Shown: piece after piece, positions 1-11,292 of the stretch
Layout of the letters: the number at the start of each line of letters is the position of its first letter
How positions within the stretch are numbered: the stretch's first letter is position 1
Assembly (NCBI RefSeq): GCF_021155775.2
Contig: NC_060233.1
Span: 20,432,037-20,496,036, forward strand
DNA from: Neodiprion pinetum
Taxonomy: Eukaryota; Arthropoda; Insecta; Hymenoptera; Diprionidae
Direction: 5' to 3'
Length of the DNA stretch: 64,000 bases
Made by a program: the position numbers and the translations under genes
The notes under the pieces: generated by a model
The model's database searches: none
The model's input: the letters and a program-made list of their open reading frames with translations, nothing else
Told to the model about the DNA's origin: nothing

Positions 1-1183
1 GTATCATTTGTATATATATATAATCAATTATATAAAACAAATTGTTAATAAATTTTTTATTTATATTTATTTTATATATATGATTATTTTCAGTTTACTT
101 CTGAAATAAGGAAAATGTGGAAGAAAGAATTTTCAGATTGATCAAGTTTCTCACAAATAACTATAATTATTAAAAAAATCCCATACATTTTTTCATTATT
201 CACTCACACAATAATTATGATGAAAATATTATTTGATTGAAAAATGCCAATTAATGTACTTTATGGATTGTAATTTGTAATATTAATACTACGTTTTATA
301 ACTTATTAAAATGTTTGACGAAAACATACAGATAGGTGAATGATTAGTTATTCAATTTCATATTTTCAATTTTTGGAAATTGATTATTTATTAATTCTAG
401 AAAAACGAATAATTTAAATTTATCATTTTTCATATCATCGAATCACTGAATTCAATTGCCTCCATTTATATTCAATTGTAATAATCTACAATTCGTTTAT
501 ATATATAATTAATTGAATAGAACAAATGACGAATAAATCTATTATTCATATTTTACTTATATATGTATATTATAATTTTGAATTCATTTTCGAAAAAAAA
601 AAATTTTTCTAAAAAAAAATTCTTACAACAAATAAATTTTTCAGAGGTAACATAGTTATTCAAAAATTCTATGTCGTTTTTGATTATTTGATCACATATC
701 AATCGAAATGAAAACATGATCCATTAAAAAAATGCCATTTGATGTACTTCATGGATTGTAGTTTGGAACATTTATACAATGGATTAGAACTCATTAAAAC
801 GTCTGAAGAAAACACACAGACGGATGAATAATCAGTTATTCTAGTTCATATTTTTAATTTTGAGGTACAAATTATTTGTTAATTTGAGTAATATGATTCA
901 TTTAAATTCATTATTTTTTATATCATTGAATTATTCAATTTCATTGCCACCATTCGTGTTGAATTATCTTAATGTAAAATTTGTATATATATACATATAA
1001 TTGATTAAATTAGGGAAAATGATAAATAAATTTATCATTTACATTCTATTTATATATATTATAATTTTCAATTTAATTTCAGAAAAAGGAAAGATTTATA
1101 ATATATAAAAATTCTCAAATTAATAAATTTTTTTGAAAATAAATACAAATATGATAAAAATCTTATATATTTTTTGATTATTT
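1..1183. repeat. AT-rich ~485-bp satellite, orientation F
   Basis: Two and a half tandem monomers. The landmark beginning ATGCCA with the phrase TACTT(T/C)ATGGATTG lies near 243 and again near 731, a spacing of about 488 bp. All later blocks carry the reverse complement of this landmark. No coding potential is seen. The block stops abruptly at the LTR at 1184. Confidence 0.9.
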
Positions 1184-1620
1184 TGTTACGTCCTCCAGAC
1201 TTAATATTCCTTTCTCACGCTCTTAGTTACCTTACGCTCTGAAGTCTACCCTCATCGTTCGCGAGTCAGCAGGTTGTCCTGTAACTCGCGGCTAGCTTGC
1301 CTGCTACATCCGGCGAAACCAGGCAGATCCATCCCAGCACTCAAGCAAGACACCTATCCCTCTAAACCAAGACCATACCCTTTTTCCCTTGACCGACTCC
1401 GTTGGATTGACCACTAATAAACAATCATACACTTTGAATCGTTTACCTTCCCTTAATACCGATCCCTTTCTATTCCATTCCCTTCCTGCATTGGGAGTAG
1501 TAGCACGCGAGTGCATAGTCGACGTGAACGGACCCTACAATAGCCAAATAACACCTTGGCTGGGCGTGGAGTAAGCTCCGATTACCGCTTATCGGAGCCT
1601 ACGCAATCTACCCCGTAACA
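1184..1620 (+). repeat. 5' LTR of the gypsy element
   Basis: 437 bp beginning TGTTACGTCCTCCAGAC and ending CTACCCCGTAACA. It matches 11293-11728 with scattered substitutions, so the two copies are clearly diverged but collinear. It starts TG and ends CA, as LTRs do. Confidence 0.95.
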
Positions 1621-1623
1621 TTT

Positions 1624-1635
1624 TGGTGGCAGTGG
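1624..1635 (+). promoter_or_regulatory. Primer-binding-site-like sequence
   Basis: TGGTGGCAGTGG starts three bases after the LTR, where a tRNA primer binding site beginning TGG (complement of the tRNA CCA end) is expected. I cannot name the tRNA. Confidence 0.5.
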
Positions 1636-2289
1636 TTTTGCCCGTCGACCTACTCGTCAGTGCAGTGCTGCATGTTTTCTACGAAAGTGTTCAGTGCTCA
1701 AAATTTCTAACGCCGTACCAATCAGTGATAGCCGTGTTACGAACGAACTCTGGGCCACAAAGTACTGTGACAGGCACGCAGAACCTATTCAACTCGCCAC
1801 GGACACAGGCTCTGCAAAGAGTCCCTAATTTCAATAACTCCGTCACATCTTGGTACTATTGAAATTCATCGATTGATACGACGTCGAATAACTGAGTGGC
1901 GAGTGAAAATTTAGTGCGATAGCCAAGTTAAGCCGCACACCGCATCTGAACACATCACTTTTCGAACCGACAAATATCGAATGGACCCTTCCCGCTCATT
2001 CGGACTCCTGCAACCCTGTTAAAAAGAGAATCTAGACCCGAAAGTGGCATCGCCCTAAGACCTGGATTACCACACTTATTTATCAACACGCCACGGAGTA
2101 CCTCATCTATACCCTCCTCGTGCCGACGCATGACGTGTATCGCCTCTTCAAGTTTCACCTGCGTCCAGCTGCCTACAACCATGCTGTTCTCTGTTTTTGC
2201 GTTCACCTTCGCCCTGTGAGTCTATTCTAAGTCTTAGTGCTAAGTTGATATTTTTATTCCTATACTTGCAATACCCTGCTTAAATCGAC
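1636..2289 (+). other. 5' leader of the gypsy element
   Basis: About 650 bp between the primer site and the first gag ATG, with no convincing ORF. It would hold the untranslated leader and packaging signals; no specific motif is recognised. Confidence 0.5.
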
Positions 2290-3359
2290 ATGGCACCAAT
2301 TAACGAAACCGGTTCAAATTTTTGGTCAGTAAAAGATGTCTTGCCGACAATCCCCCCTTTTGACGGCCACAACATGCCCTTTGACTCATTTGTAGAACAA
2401 TTACGTCACGTAGAGACTCTTATAAAAGCTTCAGATGAAATGACCTTCGCCAAATTTGCGCAATCAAAGGTTACAGGCCCCGCTTCCCAATATTTAATAG
2501 GCATTAACTGTAATGACGTCGAGGACCTCATGACTGCTCTAGCCGAGCATACCGCCCGGATATCCCCATACGCCAGTTATCTGCTCAATTAGATGGAATT
2601 ACACAACAACCATATGAGCGCATTATAGATTACTCGTGCAGAATAAGAGCAATATCTAAAGAAATAAGCACAGCGATCATAGCCAAACACCCACCAGACT
2701 TAGCAACGCTTCGACTGAACGATCTAAAGAAGGATACCTCTAGATCGTTTATTAGAGGGCTTCGGCCAGAATTGGAGTGGAGAATCGCTACTATCAGACC
2801 ATTACCAACCTTCGAAACTGCCGTCAGTATCGCCGAAGGTGAAGGAGCCGAGCTAATTAACCGTCAGATATAATTCTCTGCACATTATTTTACCCCCTCT
2901 ACACCCATGTGGCTGCCGTTACCCCCCCATACTGCTCCTCCGTCTCAGGTGCCCACCGTGGCCTCCTCTATCCCCCCCCTGATGTCATTGCCCACACGTG
3001 GTTACGTTTATCAACCAGCGCCTCGTACCGAACCCGGAACCTACGCCCAAGCGCTCCATCCGAACACCAGTTCTGCTGACCACGTTAATGCTCTGCCCAG
3101 CACTTGTCAATTTTGTAACCACCAGGGTCACTCCATCACGGAATGTCACCGTTTGCAAAGTAAAAGATATTGTACTAAATGTCGCAGAATGGGCCACTTC
3201 CACGATGAATGCAACAGGACCAACAGAAATCAAGAACTATACTGCGACAATTGTAATCGCAGAGGCCACACAGAAGTCCGATGTAGATCCTATTCGCGTA
3301 ATAACCAAGGCAATGCAGGCTCAAATAAACATTTAAACGGGAACATCGCCCGCGGGTAG
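2290..3359 (+). pseudogene. gag: gag (frameshifted), CCHC zinc knuckles
   Basis: The structural polyprotein of the gypsy element. The N-terminal part opens at 2290 (MAPINETG) and is cut by a frameshift near 2570, where the homologous reading continues in another frame to about 2872. The C-terminal part (2907-3359) carries three CCHC-type knuckles in a row, spanning about 3105-3300, with spacings of the C-x2-C-x4-H-x4-C type, the usual nucleic-acid-binding nucleocapsid signature. The stop at 3357-3359 lies 21 nt after a slippery heptamer, so pol would be made by a -1 frameshift. The upstream frameshift makes this copy non-functional. Confidence 0.85.
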
Positions 3360-4621
3360 GACGCGCCCGCGAGCAATGCAAACAACTAGCGTTCCGATCT
3401 TCAAGTCATGTCCTCATAACAGCTTCAGCTGACCCTCCATTAATTTCGATCGACACCCTCGAGCTAATAAAAATATCTACATTTATTATTGACACCGGTG
3501 CAGACGTCAACTTGGTCAAAGAAAGTTCCGTTAGGCCACTCGTACGACGAACAACCGACGAACGTTTGACGCTGACTGGTATAACCGACAAAAAGACGCA
3601 AACTATCGCAAAAACGGAAATACGTTTTAATAATAAATCCCATACCTTTCTCTTGGTCCCTGACTCGTTTCCGATTCCGCACGACGGCATCTCAGGCCAG
3701 CCCTTCTTACGAAAAGAGAAAGCAACTATTTCTTTCAACTCGAACTCGGTGATGCTTGGATCCTCATTGCCAATCCACTTTGATAAATTCGATGAACCCT
3801 CGTCCGCGCCCGAAAAAACGCGCGTAATTACAATACAGGCCCGTACCGTGAAAGCCATCCCACTAAGAGTTGCGAACCCAGACACTAAAGTAGGTTACCT
3901 TAAACGCATCGATTTAGGCAACGATGTTCTATGTGGTGAAGCGTTAGTTGAAAACCAGAACGGCATCGCTTACTCGTACGCGTTCAATTGTAACGAATCT
4001 GCCGTAGAGATAAGTCATCCAACAGTAACCCTAGATGAGTTCGACGAGCCACTGAGTACAGTCATGCCCAACGCTACGCCCACTGCATCGAGTAATCACC
4101 ACAGCGATGCCCGCGCCAAAACCTTCGTTTCGCACCCAGGCCCTCTCCTCAGCAACTCATTTATTCTTTCTGCCGCCAAGCGTACATCGCGACCGACTAA
4201 TAATACCCCCTCCTGCCCCATCCAGTCCACTGACCTCGCGCAACTGCAATCCGATCCTCCTATCCCTGACGACAGTACACCCTGTCCCGGTGCCGCAACA
4301 GTGCTCTTGACTGACAGTAGGTCAGAAAAATTGGACGTCCTAAAGAGCAGCGTACATCTTGATCATTCGAATGAGACCGAAAAACAATCTATATTTTACC
4401 TCGTAACAGAATTCAACCATCTCTTTTATCCCCCAGGTGATAAATTGGGCCACACCAATTTATCTCATTACACTATCCCCACGACGGACAATACGCCTAT
4501 TCATACCAAACAATACCGTTTTCCCAACATTCACAAAGACGAAATCGAATCCCGAGTTGATAAACTACTCAAACAAAATCTTATTAAACATTCCTCATCT
4601 CCGTATAATTCCCCGGTGTGA
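3329..4621 (+). pseudogene. pol: pol part 1: aspartic protease and start of RT
   Basis: The retropepsin-type active-site motif DTGAD is encoded at 3491-3505, after a hydrophobic strand (FII), as in retroviral proteases that cut Gag-Pol. A long linker follows, then the start of reverse transcriptase (HTKQYRFP, SSPYNSPV). The frame ends at TGA 4619-4621, at a position where related RTs have tryptophan. Reading then continues in the same frame, so this is a single nonsense change rather than a true end. Confidence 0.85.
3332..3371 (+). promoter_or_regulatory. -1 ribosomal frameshift site (gag-pol)
   Basis: TTTAAAC at 3332-3338 is read T TTA AAC in the gag frame, the canonical X-XXY-YYZ slippery form. 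The pol frame (-1) has its last upstream stop at 3326-3328, so gag and pol overlap at 3329-3359. Downstream, CGCGGG (3351-3356) can pair with CCCGCG (3366-3371) around a 9-nt loop, a plausible stimulatory stem 12 nt after the heptamer. This agrees with the retroviral mechanism; function is inferred. Confidence 0.7.
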
Positions 4622-5740
4622 ATCGTCCCAAAAAAACCGGATAGTGACGGCAATAAACGATGGCGTATGGTAATCGACTACAGAAAACTTAACGAAAAAA
4701 CAGTCGGCGACGCATACCCCATGCCCGATATCACGGAAATCCTTGACCAGCTTGGCTCAGCTAAATACTTTTCCACATTCGACCTTGCTTCCGGGTTCCA
4801 CCAAATTCCCATGCATCCGGATCACAGCACGAAAACTGCATTTTCGACACCTAGAGGCCATTATGAATTCTCTCGTATGCCCTTCGGACTAAAGAACGCA
4901 GCCGCCACGTTTCAAAGGCTCATGGACCAAGTCCTTCTAGGCCTACAAGGCAACGAGATGTTCGTATTTTCAAATGACATAGTTATTTACGCTCGAAACT
5001 TGCAAGAACATGAAATTAAATTTCGGAAATTAATGAAGCGACTAACCGCTGCTGGTTTAACTCTACAGCCAGACAAGTGCGAATTCTTGCGCAAGAAAGT
5101 CGTTTACCTCGGACACCTCATAACTGAGTCAGGAGTAAAACCTGACCATGGTAAATTGATAGCTGTAAAAGAGTATCCTGTCCCCAAAAGTCCCAAAAAT
5201 GTAAGACAGTTCCTTGGCCTTTTATGTTATTACCGAAGATCAGTTCCAAATTTTGGAAAAATTGCTAAATGCCTCAACAATTTAACGAAGAAGGATACCC
5301 CTTGTATCTGGACGTCCGAACACCAGTCAGCCTTTGAAACCTTACGCGATTGTTTATGCAAAGAACCAATTCTACAACAGCCGGACTTCAACAAACCATT
5401 TACGCTTACTACAGACGCGTCAAAATTCGCGATAGGTGCAGTCGTCAGTCAAGATAAAGACGGTGCCGACCTACCGGTAGCATACGCATCCCGAGCCCTC
5501 AAGCCCGCTGAATTAAACTACTCGGTACCTGATAAAGAATTCTTAGCCGCCTACTGGAGTATGAATCACTTCCGCCCCACATCTATGGTCAGAAGTTCAC
5601 TTTAATAACAGACCACGAGCCACTCAAATAGGTAAAAAGCGTCAAGAAGCCTAATTCCCGTTTATTACGATGGAGCTTAGAACTGGCAGAGTACGACTTC
5701 GATACGAAACACAAGTCCGGAAAATCTAATACCAACGCTG
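4622..5740 (+). pseudogene. pol: pol part 2: reverse transcriptase and RNase H
   Basis: RT palm features are clear: YRKLNEKT, the motif A region FDLASGFHQIP, RMPFGLKNA, then the catalytic box near 4965-4985, which reads FSNDIVIY instead of the F/Y-x-D-D of active enzymes. The first catalytic Asp is therefore Asn. YLGH, the connection region and RNase H (TDAS near 5410) follow. A frameshift near 5578 moves the RNase H tail (TDHEPL) into frame 1, which has a TAG at 5629-5631. The catalytic substitution and breaks mean no active enzyme here. Confidence 0.88.
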
Positions 5741-6799
5741 ATGCTCTGTCCGGGAACGCACCGCCTGACACCGCTCAAATTCTTCACATAGATGCAAAAC
5801 GCCCCCGTCCAACGACTGAAGCCTCTAGCGATAAACCAAAAAAACGCACTAAGAAGACTCATCAGTACCCCAGACGCCCTGGACAGACCACAGACGAGTC
5901 CACCAACCCAGCTCCGCTAAAACACCCTAAAATCTCACAACCCTGTAAGATGATATACTCCTCTGATTCCTCTGATTCCTCTGATCTCTCCGACGATGAG
6001 TTCAGCGATAAAGAAACTCCGATGCTTAAACCCCCCATCGTTACCCCGGCACCGATCCCAGTACATCGCCAACCTAAACGCCATCGCGAAACAAATTCCT
6101 CAACAAATCCTGGGCCTCATAAAAGACCATACCTGAGCTATTTTCCAGATTCTTCCCTTAGCTCGGATGACTTACAGACCCCAGAAACTAAATTAGGAAC
6201 CGATGACTTTTGTCCAGCCACCGATTTACCGGGCCCTTCTTATAGCGATTTCCTCATAGAGAGCGAAACTTTTCCTATGATGCGTAATAGACGTATCAAA
6301 GAAACAAAAGCTGACCTTTTGCAGCAAAAGGATAACTTGGCTCATTGCAAATCGGCCGACTGCCAAATGTCAAAAGGAATCGCTGCAGAACTGACAGAAC
6401 GTAAATTCATAAAACGCGATCAACTTGGAGAATTCGACCCGACTGTGACTGACGTTATTTCTGTGGTACATGGAAACCGGAAAATCTATAACCTAGTTAC
6501 AAAGTCCAAATACAGTGACAAACCTTTGCCCCACGTTGTTTTTGATACCTTGGTCAACTTTAGGAAAATCTTGCAAGAAGATGGCGTAACATCCGTCTCG
6601 ATACCATTGATAGGTTGCGGACTCGACAAATTAGAATAGAGCGCGGTACGCAGAATGATCCATTACGTTTTTAAAAATTCGAAAATAAGAATCACCGTTT
6701 GCCGCCTCGATCCTCCGCTTCCTGCCACCGCGCGCCCCTGCATTACACCCCAACCCGTTTATACTAACCTCCCTGACCCTGTCCCTTACACATCTGGAT
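5741..6799 (+). pseudogene. pol part 3: acidic linker and macrodomain (TARG1/OARD1-like)
   Basis: Frame 1 is open from the RNase H tail (5632) to 6636, joining a Ser/Asp-rich linker (SSDSSDSSDLSDDE) to a macrodomain at about 6298-6720. Visible macrodomain features: an N-terminal strand leading to AHCKSADCQMSKGIA (the adenine/ribose-binding region, with a C-x-SAD-x-x-M-x-x-GIA pattern), IYNLVTK, a following helix, and VSIPLIGCGLDKLE (phosphate-binding loop). Macrodomains bind or hydrolyse ADP-ribose adducts; the pattern is closest to the TARG1/OARD1 type. TAG at 6637-6639 interrupts it where the family usually has Trp, after which the last helix and strand continue. It occupies the position used by dUTPase in some lentiviruses. 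Function in the element is unknown. Confidence 0.8.
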
Positions 6800-7071
6800 G
6801 ACCCCCCCGCCGCCATCTCCGAAAGGAATCGGAACGTCCGACTAAACCTGCATCACCTCGTCCGATTCCACTTCCACCCCCACCCACTGACGTCATCATG
6901 CCCCCCCCTTGTCGGCCCTTCGCGTCCCGCTAGGAGATACCCCCCCGCTACTTCCAGGCCGACGAACCCTTCCTTACACTCCTGTTCCCCTCCCCCCTCA
7001 CCCCTTCCGCCTACCTCTGATCACGACGACAGTTACGACTTGCTCACGGACGCTGGATACTATGGAATAAT
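6800..7071 (+). other. Degraded C/T-rich linker in pol
   Basis: A proline-coding, C-rich stretch between the two macrodomain-like modules. No frame stays open throughout, so at least one indel has occurred. No domain is recognised. Confidence 0.5.
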
Positions 7072-7600
7072 ATGGAAATCACTGACCATAACCATGACAG
7101 TGCTCTCAACACTAACGATGATCAAATTAATGACCCTTACGGTTTCGCATATTTTATTGACAACTTGGACGACATACCAGTATCGGACAATGTCAAAGAT
7201 ACCAATGATGGACTTTTGATGCTCAAAACCAACTATGCGCACTTCATATCGACAGACTACGCTTGGATCAAGGGTACACCAGCCCAACTTGCCGGCGAGA
7301 ATATCGTCGACCCAAAGATAGTAATGAAGCCTCGTCCGCGAAAATTTGATATCATTGAATCTAAGCACAATAGTTGACGTTTTTTCACCCTAGTATTGAA
7401 AACAAAAAGCTCGGATAAAAGCAACCTATACGATATCTTCAAGCTATTGTCCAAACTGAAAACGGCTTTAGCCGATTCAAACCTAAAGTCTCTTGCCCTC
7501 CCGATAACCGATGACAGTTTAGACGCTCTCGATTCTCGCGTTATCCAAAAACTTCTATCCTATATTTTCGCAGACTTAGAAATTCAAATCATCCTTTGTC
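7072..7600 (+). pseudogene. pol part 4: second, degenerate macrodomain-like module
   Basis: Frame 1 again, interrupted once by TGA at 7375-7377. Elements line up by eye with the first module: NYAHFISTDYAWIKGT against NLAHCKSADCQMSKGI, RFFTLVLKTK against IYNLVTKSK, then a helical stretch, then SLALPITDDSLDALD against VSIPLIGCGLDKLE, and a final helix ending IQIILC. The glycine-rich phosphate loop is lost, so ADP-ribose binding is unlikely. It runs directly into the integrase zinc domain. The second macrodomain assignment is my inference; a structural prediction would settle it. Confidence 0.55.
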
Positions 7601-8640
7601 GAAACACGACTGTCATCCCAGACGAATGTTTACGAAAAGAAATAATCAGAGAATGCCACGAATCGTTGATCGGCGGTCATCAAGGTGTCACTAAAATATA
7701 TAACCGCATTAGACAAAAGTATTTTTGGCCCCGTATGAAAGAACAAATCCAAGATTCCATAAGAACTTGCGAGAGTTGCCAAAGAAAAAAATTGGTCAGA
7801 GTAAAAACCAAATTGCCAATGATGATAACGGACACGCCTGCCGATGCATTTGACAAAGTGGCATTAGATATTGTTGGACCTCTACCCCTCACTAAATCGA
7901 ACAACAAATATCTCTTGACGATACAATGCAATTTGACGAAATTCCTGGACGCCATCCCTTTACCTGATGCCACCGCCAAAACTATAGGCGCAGCATTCGC
8001 AAAAGAATACATTACACGTTACGGTGCTCCTCGAGCACTACTTACAGACCAAGGACAGAATTTTATGAGCACAGTCATCAAACAACTTTGTAAACTTTCC
8101 AAAATTAAGCAAATACGAACTACAGATTACCGCCCACAGTCGAACGGATCTCTAGAACGCAGTCACCTTGTTCTCACTGAGCACATCAAACACTACACGG
8201 ATGCTGGTAAAGACTGCGACGATTACATTCGCTTTGCAATTTTTTGTTATAACACCGCAAAGCACGAAGGTACTAACTTCACCCCCCATCAACTAATTTT
8301 CGGCTCTCAAGCCAGACTCCCAACAGACGCGAACCCTGCCAGCGCGTATACTCGTTCCTACGATTTCTTCCTTCTAGATTTAATCGCTGATCTATCCAGC
8401 ATACGAAAACACGCCGCGTCCAACCTACAACAAGCAAAGCATTGTTCTAAGACGTATTACGACCGTAACGTCAACAGCCAAACTTTCGAAGCAGGCCAAA
8501 AGGTCTATCTACTAAATGAAACCCCATCCTAATTCGACGACCATTATGAAGGAGTGTATACGATTAAGCGTATAATTAACAATATCAACGCTGAAATTTG
8601 GATTACCCCCGAAAAACTAAAATCGTTCATTTCAATACAT
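7601..8640 (+). pseudogene. pol: pol part 5: integrase
   Basis: Zinc-binding HHCC domain (HESLIGGHQG near 7660, CESCQRKK near 7770) followed by the DDE core: ALDIVGP (first Asp near 7865), LLTDQGQNF (second Asp near 8047), NGSLERSHL (Glu near 8156). GQKVYLLNE marks the C-terminal domain. Retroviral-type integrases insert the cDNA. A TAA at 8530-8532 cuts the C-terminal domain; homologous reading goes on to about 8640. The three catalytic residues are present, so this is the best-preserved part of pol. Confidence 0.9.
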
Positions 8641-8699
8641 TGAAATTGGCACAAGAAGAAAGCAATTAAAATTTAAAAAAAAAAAAAATCAACAGCCAT

Positions 8700-9431
8700 A
8701 TGCTACCAAATTGCCTGCGATCGCGTTACATTACGTCTCATACTCTTGCATATCGTTGCAGGTGCAGTGATCTCGACAGCAAGACAGACGATTCGACTAA
8801 CGTCGCGATGAAGCAACTGAATCAGAACCCGGGAATCTTCTTCGAACAATTGCAAGACCTACGTACATATAACAAAGAATGGACTTTGCTGAACTACATA
8901 GACCTCCAATATTTATTCGACCGACTTGACCAAACACCAGAATTCTTGACTATAATAGAAGGTAAATGCTCTGTCGCCAAAAACTACTGTTACACCGGCG
9001 ACCATATTCAAATATTGGCTGATACAAAAAAAACCATGAAACTATACCAAAACCGAATAGAATATTTAGTTGGCCATCGCACAGGCGAATCCACTCACTC
9101 CGAACTTGCTAAATTAGCCCACCATCGCGGAACACGAGGCGCGATTAATTTCATTGGTAGCGTATCAAAATCCTTATTCGGCACCCTAGACGTAAAAGAC
9201 GGAGAATATTTTAACCAACAAATTGACAACTTGTACAACGACAGTAGACACTTAGCATCCCTGCTTAACAAACAGACAAATATTGTACAGTCAACATTGG
9301 GCGTCTACGGGAAAGAAATCAATAGCATGATAAGCCACGACCGCGAACAACATAAATTACTCACGGCCCTCTCGACTGATGCAGCTATTTCAAAAGCCTT
9401 AATCGCCAACAATACCTTCAGAACGACTTGA
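8700..9431 (+). pseudogene. env: env-like glycoprotein, N-terminal part
   Basis: Resembles errantivirus Env / baculovirus F proteins. Cysteine-containing N-terminal region, an RGTR furin-type site at residues 143-146 of the ORF (about 9126-9137), then a glycine- and hydrophobic-rich fusion-peptide-like segment ending LFGTLD and a heptad-rich stretch. In the family this protein sits in the membrane and can allow cell-to-cell transfer. A frameshift near 9430 separates it from the next part, so no full protein is made. Expression in relatives is from a spliced RNA; no splice site was confirmed here. Confidence 0.8.
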
Positions 9432-9460
9432 CTTAACGACTAATTGACCTGGACCGACAC

Positions 9461-10816
9461 ATGAACGAATACGAACTTGACCTGTCCAGCTTAGTAAACG
9501 CTATCCTCTTCGCTCAAAAAGGTATCGTCCACCCTAAAATTCTATCATCAGAACAAATTATTTCCAGTCTTAAACTTATCCAGTCACTCCGACCACAAAT
9601 AGAGTTTCCTATTCCAATGGATCCAAATTACGCTGAAGAACTGATTCGAATCTCTAAAATCGACATAGCCTATTACGAACCCAGACTGCTTTATGTGATA
9701 TCTATTCCGTTGCTCAACTCCGAGGCTTTTGACCTGTACCGACTGCTTCCCGTCCCCGTTAGACAGACATACGACTCTGCAGATAACAAATTTGCTTACA
9801 TTCAACCTGGCAGCGACTACATAGCTATAGCACTTGACCGAGCGTCGTACTTTCAAATCTCGGAATCCAAATTTAGTGAATGCATTTTATCCTTAGGAAA
9901 ATTCATATGTTAGTTGACACAACCGCTTTTCCGACCGTCGACTCACAAACTCTGCGAGGTAGACCTTTTTCTGAACCCGTCCAGAAAAATTCCAAAACAA
10001 TGTGATATCAGATTGACCGCATTCGATGGAACCTACTGGACGGAATTATCAACATCTAATTCTTGGATTTTCTCATCTTTCACTCCTGAGACTCTTCATA
10101 CTCTCTGCCCAAATGACCAGACCTCTCGTGTCACACTTTCAGGTTCAGGCGTTATCACCCTGGACGACCTGTGTACGGCTAGTACTTCTGAAGTCACTCT
10201 CAAAACTTCGAAACGCTCACAATCTACCAAGACCCTCTCCTACGTCCCCAAAGTTACCTTGGATCTAAGTCAAGTATCCCTCAGTCTTGATTTTAATATT
10301 TCCACCGACTTATCCCTTGTTGCCATCCCACCCGTTCGCGAACCATCGCATATTAACCCCCACGATCTTGCAGTCACCAGCGTTTCCCTGAATGATATAC
10401 TGGAACGCTCAGCTGACCTAAGCACACATTATCGCACGCGAAATAACATGCAGCGCTTCACTACCAGCCTTGGTTATAGCGGCATCGGCCTCGCGTCCCT
10501 CTCAGTAGATTTCTTCTGCTACAAAATCTCGTTATTTAGCAAAATCTCAAGGCTGTGCTCTTGCTGCAAATTGGGAAGAACACGACATATCCCTCACCCG
10601 CGTCGTACAAAACCCCAAATTCCTATGCGCCATGCCATCCACCACCCGCACCTAGAAATAATACCATTTCCCGATGACCTGCCTCCTCGCTCTTCGTCGC
10701 TACTCCGGACCCAATCTCAAATTGAAATGACGGAACTAAGCATATCTAGGCCGCGTAAATTGCTCCCCGAGCAGACCCTTAACAATAGCTCCGAATCACT
10801 CGAAGTCTGGCGCTAA
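9461..10816 (+). pseudogene. env: env-like glycoprotein, C-terminal part
   Basis: Frame 2 continues the env ectodomain with one TAG at 9911-9913. The stretch contains a conserved Cys-rich ectodomain, a predicted hydrophobic segment around 10470-10550 (LGYSGIGLASLSVDFF region) that would be the membrane anchor, and a basic, cysteine-containing cytoplasmic tail. The anchor is interrupted by charged and polar residues, suggesting decay. Together with 8700-9431 it accounts for one broken env gene. Confidence 0.72.
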
Positions 10817-10974
10817 GCCCTCCGCTATTAGCAATCATATTCTTTCATTGCCTTACTCTCCCCGTAATAATCTGCAGCTGTAATATAATCATCAGCACGT
10901 TGCATAAGTTTCGTTTATAATATACACAATATCTATCATATATGCAAATCTATCATATATACCACTACATTTAT

Positions 10975-11222
10975 AAGATGTCATTTAGAAAATCTCATTC
11001 AAATGTATACTAACCCACTTAAACGCGCAGTAACATCTAGGCGCTATATTTTAAGACTCCTCTTTGTAATATTCTGTAAGTGATTCAGTACGATAAGATG
11101 TCATATATAAATTTTTTTTTTTATTCAAATGTATACTTAGCCACTTGAACGCGCACTTATATCTAGGCGCTAGATTTTAAGACCTTCCTTTGTAATATTC
11201 TGTGAGTGAGTCACTACGTTTC
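10975..11222 (+). repeat. 120-bp tandem duplication in the 3' non-coding region
   Basis: Two imperfect copies with period 120, each starting AAGATGTCAT (10975, 11095) and sharing TTCAAATGTATACT, ATCTAGGCGCTA and TTTGTAATATTCTGT. They lie just before the 3' LTR. No ORF. Confidence 0.85.
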
Positions 11223-11281
11223 ATGGCATTCCGCTTCCTTCCGAACATCCTATTGCGTACCCTCACCGAATGTTCTTCCCT

Positions 11282-11290
11282 AAGGGGGGG
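11282..11290 (+). promoter_or_regulatory. Polypurine tract
   Basis: AAGGGGGGG, two bases before the 3' LTR, the standard place for the plus-strand primer of LTR retrotransposons. Confidence 0.8.
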
Positions 11291-11292
11291 CG

